From Thermodesulfovibrionales bacterium (lineage in GTDB: Bacteria > Nitrospirota > Thermodesulfovibrionia > Thermodesulfovibrionales > SM23-35), in the NCBI GenBank assembly GCA_022013235.1, contig JAKLQR010000275.1:1-5020 (forward strand): DNA of 5,020 nucleotides. Reading direction: 5' to 3'. The notes beneath the pieces are model-generated. The model did not search any database and had not been told where the DNA came from. It was given only the letters and a program-made list of their open reading frames with translations. Positions 1-4,940 of this stretch are shown one piece after another (position 1 is the first letter of the stretch; each line of letters starts with the position of its first letter). A program made the position numbers and the translations under genes.

Positions 1-597
1 ACTCGCCTCATATACGAACTTACGGGCAAAGCCTCGGCGGGGAAGGCAAAGATGAAGGCCCTTGAAGATAAGTTCAGGGAAAGGACAAAACAGCTCAGGG
101 AACAGCAAAAAAGCAGGGTAGCTTCGGGACTCCCGCCTGAAGCTGTGGTGAAGACGATATCAGTAAGCCTGAAAAAAGTAGAATATGAATTCTGGGGCGA
201 GAGGTTCTCGTTCAGCACAGTTGGCATGTTCTTTCTTGCCTTTTTTGTCGGAATAATCGGCGGTACCTATGGAATAGGCGGAGGAGCCATCATTGCGCCC
301 TTCTGTGTAGCTGTTTTTCATCTGCCGGTATATACAGTAGCAGGAGCCGCACTTATGGGCACCTTTCTTACATCCATTTTGGGCGTTACATTTTACAGTA
401 TCATGCCTGCAAAGGCCGGCATGGTAACCTCACCAGACTGGTTTTTGGGATTTCTGTTCGGTACAGGCGGATTTGTAGGCATCTATCTTGGCGCCAGGTT
501 CCAGAAATTCGTGCCCCAGAAGGCTATTAAGCTCATGCTCGGAATTATTATTGTCTTACTTGCCATAAGATATATTTCACAGTATTTTCTGAAATAG
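1..597 (+). CDS. TauE/SafE-family membrane exporter, C-terminal part (5' truncated by window edge)
   Basis: The frame is open from base 1, so the gene begins upstream; the first internal ATG (52) is unlikely to be the true start. The 198 visible residues begin with a charged cytoplasmic-type linker (about residues 10-65, many Lys/Arg/Glu). Four hydrophobic segments follow, at roughly 74-106, 111-136, 147-165 and 176-197. The glycine-rich stretch GGTYGIGGGAIIAPF at about 87-101 is the signature of the second half of TauE/SafE (formerly DUF81) proteins. These are inner-membrane permeases linked to export of sulfite, sulfoacetate or other small organic anions; the substrate here cannot be told from sequence. 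The family has two repeated halves, so the visible part is the second half plus the central loop. The protein ends at TAG 595-597. No convincing terminator follows it, but the next gene has its own promoter and riboswitch, so the two are probably separate units. Confidence 0.88.
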   Translation, partial: TRLIYELTGKASAGKAKMKALEDKFRERTKQLREQQKSRVASGLPPEAVVKTISVSLKKVEYEFWGERFSFSTVGMFFLAFFVGIIGGTYGIGGGAIIAPFCVAVFHLPVYTVAGAALMGTFLTSILGVTFYSIMPAKAGMVTSPDWFLGFLFGTGGFVGIYLGARFQKFVPQKAIKLMLGIIIVLLAIRYISQYFLK

Positions 598-691
598 AAG
601 TCGTTCTGTGAACGAATTGATATGTGCCCGGTTGCAAAGATAGAAACATTTCCTGTTGCATCGAATAGGTCTGAATTCAGTACAGGTATTG

Positions 692-700
692 TGGTAAAAT
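692..700 (+). promoter_or_regulatory. Probable promoter of the fluoride-riboswitch operon (extended -10)
   Basis: TGGTAAAAT matches an extended -10 element (TGn followed by TAAAAT at 695-700). The -35 candidate 17-18 bp upstream (CTGAAT at 671-676) is weak, as is common when the TGn extension is present. Transcription would begin near 706-708, a few bases before the riboswitch aptamer at about 712, which is the expected arrangement. A 10-bp palindrome CTGAATTCAG (671-680) overlaps the -35 region; whether it means anything is unknown. Confidence 0.55.
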
Positions 701-710
701 AGCATTCATA

Positions 711-764
711 AAGCGATGGAGTTCGCTCAACCGTCTCGATTGATCGGGACTGATAACTCCTGCC
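711..764 (+). promoter_or_regulatory. Fluoride riboswitch (crcB motif) aptamer
   Basis: The sequence carries the conserved crcB-motif layout. It has the 5' strand GCGATGGAGTTCGC, an AACCG junction, a variable hairpin, and the 3' signature CTGATAACTCCTGCC. Pairings visible by eye are P1 GGAGTT (718-723) with AACTCC (755-760); the pseudoknot AGCG (712-715) with CGCT (724-727); and a variable stem GTCTCGA (733-739) with TCGGGAC (744-750, one G-U) closed by a TTGA loop. Known members bind fluoride through a Mg2+ cluster and activate genes for fluoride export or tolerance. The P1 3' strand is also the base of the terminator stem that follows, so ligand binding should prevent termination (ON switch). 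The first coding gene downstream is an MFS transporter rather than the usual crcB or CLC-F gene. Confidence 0.92.
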
Positions 765-790
765 AAAGAAGCATTTGGTAGGAGTTTTTT
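755..790 (+). terminator. Riboswitch-controlled intrinsic terminator
   Basis: ACTCCTGCCAAA (756-767) pairs with TTTGGTAGGAGT (774-785). This gives 12 continuous base pairs with a single G-U and a 6-base loop GAAGCA, extendable by A755-T786, and the T-run continues to 790. The 5' arm contains AACTCC, which is also the 3' strand of aptamer P1. The two structures are therefore mutually exclusive: without fluoride the hairpin forms and transcription stops, and with fluoride P1 holds AACTCC and RNA polymerase reads into the MFS gene. Confidence 0.93.
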
Positions 791-866
791 AGTCCCCGGA
801 TAAATAAAAATGACTCCTGCCTGCAGTATCTCTGAAGAAATGTAGCTATAGTATATGGAGAATGCA

Positions 867-2060
867 ATGAAGGGTAAGGGAAAGTTTTTTGGTTTCGGCA
901 GAAATGTGACGATTGCCGGGCTTGTGAGTTTTTTCATGGATGTCAGTTCCGAGATGATCTACCCCCTTGTCCCTCTTTTCTTAGCAAATATCCTCGGAGT
1001 GAATAAATCTGTAATCGGCCTCATAGAAGGAATTGCTGAATCAACTGCAAGCTTACTGAAGGTTTTTTCCGGCTGGTTTTCAGACAGAATAGGAAATCGC
1101 AAATGGCTTATGGCAGCAGGATATGGGATATCCACCTTAAGCAGGCCGATTGTTGCGCTTGCCACGGGCTGGCAGCATGTCATGGGTTCACGCGTTATGG
1201 ACAGGTTCGGCAAAGGAGTCCGCACGGCGCCACGCGATGCCATTATTGCCGAGTCTTCAGAAAAATCGCATCTCGGCAGGGCATTCGGTTTTCACCGATC
1301 CATGGATACCATGGGCGCCGTAGTCGGACCTGCGCTTGCCTTTTTCCTTCTCGGTATGTTTTCAAACAATTATAGATGGGTCTTTTGGCTTTCGATGATA
1401 CCCGGAGCTATAGCAGTGCTTTTGATTATCTTTTTTATCACGGAAAAGAAAAAAATCCCTCTGTCATATTCAGAGGGCCCAAAACTGACCCTAAAACATT
1501 TTGACTGGAGGTTCAAGTTCTTCGTTGTAATCGCTGCCTTGTTTGCGATAGGCAACTCCAGCGATGTTTTTCTCATACTTAGGGCTCAACAACTTGGAGT
1601 GCCCATAGCTATGATTCCTGTGGTTTACCTCTTCTTCAATCTCGTCTACTCCCTGTCATCCATCCCCGCTGGTATAGCTGCGGATAGATTTGGAAAGAAA
1701 CGGATAATACGCCTTGGGTTTATTCTTTTCGCCGTCCTCTATTATGGTTTTGGGATAGCAAAGGATGCCACCACCATATGGGTATTATTCTGTTTCTACG
1801 GTCTCTTTATGGGACTCACGGAGGGCATACAGAAGGCTTTCCTCGCAACGATAATACCGCAGGATTTCAAGGCAACTGCCTTCGGAGTATATAATACAGC
1901 GGTCGGACTTGCCATGTTCCCTGCAAGTCTTATCGGTGGTTTGCTCTGGGACCAAGTTTCACCGGCAGCAACATTTTATTTTGGATCGATCACCGCAGGC
2001 TTATCAGCTATATTATTTGTGATCTTTGCAGCAAGAATAAGAAAAAAGGAGACCTCATAA
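867..2060 (+). CDS. Major facilitator superfamily transporter under fluoride-riboswitch control
   Basis: This is a 397-residue inner-membrane secondary transporter of typical 12-helix MFS length. The N-terminal half holds the conserved FMDVSSEMIYPLVPLFL segment (about 23-39) and motif A, GWFSDRIGNRK (69-79). Next come DRFGKGVRTAPRDA (112-125) and a conserved GFHRSMDTMGAVVGPA helix. A Lys-rich central loop (about 193-214) separates the halves. A second motif A, GIAADRFGKKR (269-279), opens the C-terminal half. The start at 867 is preferred over the in-frame ATG at 855 because GGAG (857-860) sits 6 bases before 867, whereas no Shine-Dalgarno precedes 855. Substrate: this subgroup resembles uncharacterised efflux-type MFS proteins. 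The fluoride aptamer suggests a role in fluoride tolerance (export of fluoride or of a metabolite affected by it), which is inference. nfo follows after one base. Confidence 0.9.
   Translation: MKGKGKFFGFGRNVTIAGLVSFFMDVSSEMIYPLVPLFLANILGVNKSVIGLIEGIAESTASLLKVFSGWFSDRIGNRKWLMAAGYGISTLSRPIVALATGWQHVMGSRVMDRFGKGVRTAPRDAIIAESSEKSHLGRAFGFHRSMDTMGAVVGPALAFFLLGMFSNNYRWVFWLSMIPGAIAVLLIIFFITEKKKIPLSYSEGPKLTLKHFDWRFKFFVVIAALFAIGNSSDVFLILRAQQLGVPIAMIPVVYLFFNLVYSLSSIPAGIAADRFGKKRIIRLGFILFAVLYYGFGIAKDATTIWVLFCFYGLFMGLTEGIQKAFLATIIPQDFKATAFGVYNTAVGLAMFPASLIGGLLWDQVSPAATFYFGSITAGLSAILFVIFAARIRKKETS
2046..2052 (+). promoter_or_regulatory. Ribosome binding site that fixes the nfo start at ATT 2062
   Basis: AAGGAGA lies inside the last codons of the MFS gene, 9 bases before ATT 2062. 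It is the only good Shine-Dalgarno near the point where the endonuclease IV homology begins. The MFS stop codon TAA (2058-2060) lies between it and the start, so ribosomes finishing the MFS gene can re-initiate (translational coupling). Confidence 0.7.
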
Positions 2061-2061
2061 C

Positions 2062-2913
2062 ATTCGCAGGCTCGGAGTCCATACTTCTATCTCAGGAGGC
2101 CTTCACCTTAGCCTGGAGAGGGCCCATACACTCGGCTGCACCACGATGCAGATATTCTCCCATAATCCGAGGGGATGGGCAGTGAAGGAGATTACTGCCG
2201 AGGCTGCTGCGCAATTCATATCCCTGAGAGCGCGGTATGATATCTCTCCGGTGTATATTCATGCCTCGTACCTGATTAACCTCGCAACGCATGAGAGAAT
2301 ACTTCAGAAAAAATCCGTCGCATTGCTGATTGAGGAAATGAACAGGGCGGATGCAATCGGCGCCGAGTACGTAATTCTCCATGCAGGCAGTTCGTCAACT
2401 GATGCGGCGCGCGTTGCCCGGAAAAGGGCAATCAGGGCGCTGAACGCAGTCGCGCGGCAGGGGAAGTGGAGGGTCGGTCTCCTCATAGAAAATACTGCGG
2501 GGGAGCGGGGGGACATTTCCTCGCTGATGACCGAACTCTCCGAAATTATTGGAGGCGTGAAGGGACCGTTGATCGGAGGGGTGTGCATCGATACCGCCCA
2601 TGCCTTTGCCGCCGGGTACAATATCAGGAGCGCTCAGGGGGCGGAGACACTCCGGGATGAAATTCTCCGGCATCTCGGACGGAACTCTGTAAAGCTCATT
2701 CACCTCAACGATTCGAAAAGGTCTGCAGGGTCGCATGTCGACCGGCATGAACACATCGGCTGCGGGAATATCGGGAGTGCGGGACTGCGGCAGTTTATCA
2801 CCGGCGAGCATTTTTCCGGTATTCCTCTCATCCTCGAAACACCGAAGAAAAATGACTCTGACGACATCCGGAATCTCCGCCGGGTGCGGAAGATGCTCGA
2901 AAGAGAACTTTAG
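2062..2913 (+). CDS. nfo: Endonuclease IV (AP endonuclease / deoxyribonuclease IV), probable ATT start
   Basis: The product is a cytosolic base-excision-repair enzyme that cleaves DNA 5' of abasic sites and trims blocked 3' ends, with a tri-zinc TIM-barrel fold. With a start at 2062 it has 283 residues. All metal ligands of the family are present: H67 (IHASYLINL), H107 (ILHAGSS), E143 (IENTAGE), D177 and H180 (CIDTAHAFAAGY), H214 (HLNDS), D227 and H229 (HVDRHEHIG), and E259 (ILETPK). Each sits exactly two residues below the E. coli Nfo numbering. The frame opens after TAA 2038-2040 and has no ATG, GTG or TTG before ATG 2146. Starting at 2146 would remove the first strand (RRLGVHTSISGG), which aligns with the E. 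coli N terminus MKYIGAHVSAAGG. The codon at the aligned first residue is ATT 2062. It lies one base after the MFS stop and so probably shares the fluoride-responsive transcript. Confidence 0.92.
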   Translation: MRRLGVHTSISGGLHLSLERAHTLGCTTMQIFSHNPRGWAVKEITAEAAAQFISLRARYDISPVYIHASYLINLATHERILQKKSVALLIEEMNRADAIGAEYVILHAGSSSTDAARVARKRAIRALNAVARQGKWRVGLLIENTAGERGDISSLMTELSEIIGGVKGPLIGGVCIDTAHAFAAGYNIRSAQGAETLRDEILRHLGRNSVKLIHLNDSKRSAGSHVDRHEHIGCGNIGSAGLRQFITGEHFSGIPLILETPKKNDSDDIRNLRRVRKMLEREL

Positions 2914-2919
2914 TTTACT

Positions 2920-2981
2920 ATTTGAGAACAGCTGTTCTTAATATAGGATCGTTTACAAAAATGCACTATCTGTTCTCAAAT
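2920..2981 (+). promoter_or_regulatory. Dyad GAACAGCTGTTC with a distant matching half-site (possible operator)
   Basis: AGAACAGCTGTTCT (2925-2938) is a perfect 14-bp palindrome; the wider 22 bp (2921-2942) are symmetric at 9 of 11 positions per arm. ATTTGAGAACAG (2920-2931) recurs as its exact reverse complement CTGTTCTCAAAT at 2970-2981, with 38 bp between the two half-site starts on the right side. All copies lie upstream of the -35 box at 2994. A regulator of the downstream HTH gene, perhaps its own product, is a reasonable candidate. GAAC-N4-GTTC also equals the core of the LexA box known from Firmicutes. Alternatively, the 12-bp inverted pair followed by GTAATTTTCTT could act as a weak terminator for nfo. 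Confidence 0.5.
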
Positions 2982-2993
2982 GTAATTTTCTTG

Positions 2994-3022
2994 TTGACAA
3001 ATAGAATTTTATAGGGTATAAA
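2994..3022 (+). promoter_or_regulatory. Strong sigma70-type promoter abutting the HTH gene
   Basis: TTGACA (2994-2999) matches the -35 consensus perfectly. TATAAA (3017-3022) matches 5 of 6 of the -10 consensus, and the spacer is exactly 17 bp. The start site would fall about 7 bases after the -10 box, near 3029, which is the base before the ATG at 3030. No Shine-Dalgarno precedes that ATG. Confidence 0.8.
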
Positions 3023-3029
3023 TGACTAT

Positions 3030-3575
3030 ATGTTAAAAAGTTTATTTTCATCATCTATACGGGCGGATGTTCTCTCACTCCTTCTTAACAGCCCTGACGA
3101 ACAATTCTATATCAGGGAAATAGCCAAGCTTCTCAGAAAAAATCCATCGGGCATCAAACGAGAACTGGACAATCTCGAAAAGATGGAAATCGTGACAAGC
3201 GAAAGGATCGTGAACCTGAAATATTTTCAGGCAAACACGGAATCGCCACTGTTTTCCGAACTGAAAAACCTCATCACAAAATCCCTCGGTTTGCCCGGTG
3301 CGCTCAAGGCAGTTATCCGTGCCGCAGGGGCAAAAGCTGCCTTCATTTATGGCCAGTATGCTGAGGGAGATAACGGAAGAGCAGTTGACCTTTTTGTTAT
3401 CGGAGCATCATCGTCGCTTACACGGGAATTAAAAGACCTGGAAAAAAGGTTCGAACAGAAGATCAACTGCACGATGATAGAGGAAGACGAGTATAAACAG
3501 AAAAAGAAAAAGGGCGACTCAAACTTGAAAAGAATTTTGTCAGGGAAAAGGATCACGCTTATAGGAAGACTCTAA
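3030..3575 (+). CDS. Winged-helix transcriptional regulator with degenerate nucleotidyltransferase-like domain
   Basis: This 181-residue cytosolic protein has two parts. Residues 1-70 form a winged helix: the FYIREIAKLL helix (26-35), a recognition helix over NPSGIKRELDNLEKMEIV (38-55), and a wing ending at VNLKYFQAN (61-69). Residues about 100-181 resemble a MNT-type nucleotidyltransferase fold (FIYGQYAEGDNGRAVDLFVIG, 105-125), with the C-terminal ILSGKRITLIG found in proteins of this architecture. The usual GS...D-x-D signature is altered. G108-Q109 replaces Gly-Ser, and the first Asp of the pair is Ala (A118-V119-D120), so catalysis is doubtful and the domain may serve sensing or protein contact. 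The ATG at 3030 is chosen because the MLKSLFSS opening matches this family and nothing in frame upstream fits, despite the lack of a ribosome binding site. Target genes are unknown; autoregulation through the upstream dyad is possible. Confidence 0.75.
   Translation: MLKSLFSSSIRADVLSLLLNSPDEQFYIREIAKLLRKNPSGIKRELDNLEKMEIVTSERIVNLKYFQANTESPLFSELKNLITKSLGLPGALKAVIRAAGAKAAFIYGQYAEGDNGRAVDLFVIGASSSLTRELKDLEKRFEQKINCTMIEEDEYKQKKKKGDSNLKRILSGKRITLIGRL
3537..3565 (+). promoter_or_regulatory. Possible internal promoter for the lysine-rich peptide gene
   Basis: TTGTCA (3537-3542, 5 of 6 to -35) and TATAGG (3560-3565, 4 of 6 to -10) are separated by 17 bp within the last codons of the HTH gene. Initiation would fall near 3572, giving a leader of about 60 bases before the small gene. 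The leader contains a 7-bp inverted pair TCCGCAT (3580-3586) / ATGCGGA (3604-3610). The match is moderate and could be chance. Confidence 0.35.
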
Positions 3576-3614
3576 GCGTTCCGCATTCTGCATATACAGG
3601 GAGATGCGGAGAAG

Positions 3615-3625
3615 AAAGGGGGTGA
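3615..3625 (+). promoter_or_regulatory. Unusually long Shine-Dalgarno of the small basic peptide
   Basis: AAAGGGGGTGA can pair with nearly the whole 3' tail of 16S rRNA (consensus AAGGAGGTGA, one G-U wobble). It sits 7 bases before ATG 3633. A match this long and well placed is the main reason for accepting a 20-codon gene. Confidence 0.8.
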
Positions 3626-3632
3626 ACAGAAC

Positions 3633-3695
3633 ATGGCGACCAAGAAACCAGTAGCAAAGAAAAAGACAGCGAAGAAGACCGCAAAGAAGAAATAA
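3633..3695 (+). CDS. 20-residue lysine/alanine-rich basic peptide (histone H1-tail-like)
   Basis: The ORF encodes a peptide that begins MATKKPVAKKK and ends TAKKTAKKK before TAA 3693-3695. Ten of 20 residues are lysine, the rest mostly Ala and Thr, with one Pro and no acidic residue. No gene of this size would be called by length alone. Support comes from the extended Shine-Dalgarno, the optimal 7-base spacing, the absence of any in-frame upstream start, and a strong terminator 31 bases after the stop. The composition resembles the AKK/TAKK repeats of bacterial H1-like proteins (chlamydial Hc1/Hc2 type, AlgP tails), so binding to DNA, RNA or other polyanions is a reasonable inference but unproven. 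It follows the HTH regulator by 57 bases and may be co-transcribed with it or use an internal promoter. It could be a complete minimal nucleoid peptide or the remnant tail of a larger protein. Confidence 0.72.
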   Translation: MATKKPVAKKKTAKKTAKKK

Positions 3696-3726
3696 TTTAC
3701 CTCACCATGTTGACACAGATATTTAT

Positions 3727-3758
3727 GGCTGGAGAAGATATTCTCCAGCCTTCTTTTT
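3727..3758 (+). terminator. Intrinsic terminator after the basic peptide gene
   Basis: GGCTGGAGAA (3727-3736) and TTCTCCAGCC (3741-3750) form a perfect 10-bp stem with a GATA loop, followed by TTCTTTTT. This ends the plus-strand HTH / peptide unit. On the minus strand the hairpin is followed only by ATAAATATC, so it would be a poor terminator for lpxC transcripts arriving from the right. Confidence 0.93.
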
Positions 3759-3813
3759 GCGGTCTTCTCCTCTATAAAACTCTATTCCGACGAAAAATTC
3801 AAGTAAAATTTAC

Positions 3814-3974
3814 AACTTATTGATAAATAAGGATATTAAATATAGGATGACGTCTCGGCCTTGTTCAACTTTGCCATAAACGCCCGGTATCCGGGAGAGG
3901 AGGGAGGCTTTTTCAGGGAATTTTCAGGTCTGTGGCAAGTTCTGGCCTGTCTGGAACAATATGGGGATAAATAT
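3814..3974 (-). pseudogene. Decayed tandem copy of the lpxC 3' end
   Basis: Bases 3814-3916 align without a gap to 3978-4080 (offset 164). They share AACTTATTGATAAATA, GATATTAAATATA, CGTCTC, CCATAAA and CTTTTTCAG. The match continues, after two extra bases near 3917-3925, to about 3972, directly against the next copy. Read on the minus strand it ends AFMAKLNKAETSSYI-stop (stop at 3836-3838), against EFMAEANHVETPAYI-stop in lpxC. After removing the two extra bases, the upstream part reads IYPHIVPDRPELATDLKFLKK against IYGHIVANKSGHTTNLKFLKK. The conserved GH of the LpxC active site is missing, no start precedes it and it is frameshifted, so it is a relic. Together with the terminator it fills the gap between the peptide gene and lpxC; nothing else is seen there. 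Confidence 0.82.
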
Positions 3975-3977
3975 TGT

Positions 3978-4137
3978 AACTTATTGATAAATATAGATAT
4001 TAAATATACGCAGGCGTCTCAACATGGTTCGCCTCTGCCATAAACTCCCAGTTTTCAGGATGGGCGAGGAGCTTTTTCAGGAATTTCAGATTTGTGGTAT
4101 GCCCTGACTTGTTGGCAACGATGTGGCCGTAAATAGG
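3978..4137 (-). repeat. Intact copy of the 164-bp tandem duplication (lpxC 3' end plus flank)
   Basis: This is the partner of the decayed copy at 3814-3974. It covers 22 bp downstream of the lpxC stop and about the last 45 codons of the functional gene. Identity is highest in the AT-rich flank and around CCATAAA and CTTTTTCAG, and lower between. The period of 164 is not a multiple of three, so the copies are in different frames. Confidence 0.78.
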
Positions 4138-4878
4138 GTATCCGAGGAGCGATAAATCACCCATAAGATCGAGGATTTTGTGGCGGACAAATTCGTCCTT
4201 GAACCTGAGCCCGGATCCGTTCAGAACGCCGCCTTCTCCGAGGATGATTGCATTCTCAAAGGAGCCTCCCCGTGCGAATCCGTTTGCCTTGAGATATTCG
4301 ACGTCTTTCAGGAACCCGAAAGTCCGTGCCGGGGCTATCTCGACCGCAAAGTTTTCTTCAGTGAGTTCAATACTCAGGTTCTGTTCACCGAGGAGATCGT
4401 GATTGAAATGGATACGATAGGTGATATGTCTCCCGTTGTACGGAAGCGCCGCGATTTCGGCTTGACCGTCAGAAAGAAGAATAGGGTGCAAGATCCTGAT
4501 GTAAGGCCTCTTCTTGCTCTGTTTCGCGATTCCGCCTTTCAGGATTAGGCTTGTCAACTCCATGGAACTTCCATCCAGGATAGGGATTTCCGAACCATAT
4601 ACTTCAATGATCAGGTTGTCTATACCGAGACCCGCGAGCGTTGCAAGGAGATGTTCTACCGTACGAATTTTGGCCCCGTTGTATCCGAGCGTAGTCGCAA
4701 AGGCGGTATCCGTGACATAGCCTGCAGACGCCTTAATCGCAAGGTCCTTGTCCTTGCGCATAAATATTATCCCGGTATCCCGGGGGGCAGGTTTCAGGCA
4801 GACCCTCGCATTCCGTCCGGTATGAAGCCCTATGCCCTCGAAGCTTACTTGCTGTTTTAATGTCCTCTGTAAACGCAT
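4000..4878 (-). CDS. lpxC: UDP-3-O-acyl-N-acetylglucosamine deacetylase
   Basis: The 292-residue cytosolic zinc enzyme catalyses the committed step of lipid A synthesis, removing the acetyl group from UDP-3-O-(acyl)-GlcNAc. Motifs in order: GIGLHTG (15-21), TVEHLLATLAGLGIDN (73-88) with E75 and zinc ligand H76, LDGSS (101-105), ARTFGF (184-189) with T186, HKILDLMGDL (233-242) with zinc ligands H233 and D237, and KSGHTTN (257-263) with catalytic H260. The length is near normal (about 300), and the tail after residue 265 is short and variable as usual. The start ATG (4876-4878) gives the typical MRLQRTL opening. A GAGAGAGG stretch precedes it with close spacing. The gene stands alone, converging on the plus-strand unit, not in a visible lpx or cell-division cluster. 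The upstream sigma54-type site suggests RpoN control. Confidence 0.96.
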   Translation of the reverse strand: MRLQRTLKQQVSFEGIGLHTGRNARVCLKPAPRDTGIIFMRKDKDLAIKASAGYVTDTAFATTLGYNGAKIRTVEHLLATLAGLGIDNLIIEVYGSEIPILDGSSMELTSLILKGGIAKQSKKRPYIRILHPILLSDGQAEIAALPYNGRHITYRIHFNHDLLGEQNLSIELTEENFAVEIAPARTFGFLKDVEYLKANGFARGGSFENAIILGEGGVLNGSGLRFKDEFVRHKILDLMGDLSLLGYPIYGHIVANKSGHTTNLKFLKKLLAHPENWEFMAEANHVETPAYI

Positions 4879-4940
4879 AACCTCTCTCTGTCCAGAATTT
4901 TTTTGTGAGTATGAAAATAGTCTTAAGTCTTAAAGAGGTT

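Noticed and set aside
601..615. Hairpin TCGTTC-TGT-GAACGA after the TauE/SafE gene as a terminator
   Set aside because: The stem is only 6 bp with a 3-base loop and no T-run follows; too weak to call.
810..845. 11-codon upstream ORF (ATG 810 to TAG 843) in the MFS leader
   Set aside because: It has no ribosome binding site, and the sequence is better explained by the repeated aptamer strand ACTCCTGCC.
677..937. 86-codon ORF on the minus strand
   Set aside because: It lies antisense to the riboswitch, terminator and MFS start, and its sequence shows no domain; structure on the plus strand explains the region.
2395..2811. 138-codon minus-strand ORF inside nfo
   Set aside because: It is antisense to a gene with all catalytic residues intact, and its composition is typical of a GC-rich shadow frame.
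2146..2913. nfo starting at ATG 2146
   Set aside because: It would remove 28 residues that align with the conserved first strand of endonuclease IV, and it lacks a well-placed Shine-Dalgarno.
3956..3977. ACAATAT/ATATTGT hairpin just downstream of lpxC as its terminator
   Set aside because: The stem is a short AT-rich 7 bp, and on the minus strand it is followed by TTCCAGACAGG rather than a T-run.
3861..4043. 60-codon plus-strand ORF in the lpxC downstream region
   Set aside because: It runs antisense across the decayed lpxC copy and into the live gene, with no ribosome binding site or homology signal.
4180..4548. 122-codon plus-strand ORF within lpxC
   Set aside because: It is a shadow of lpxC on the opposite strand with no independent start signals.
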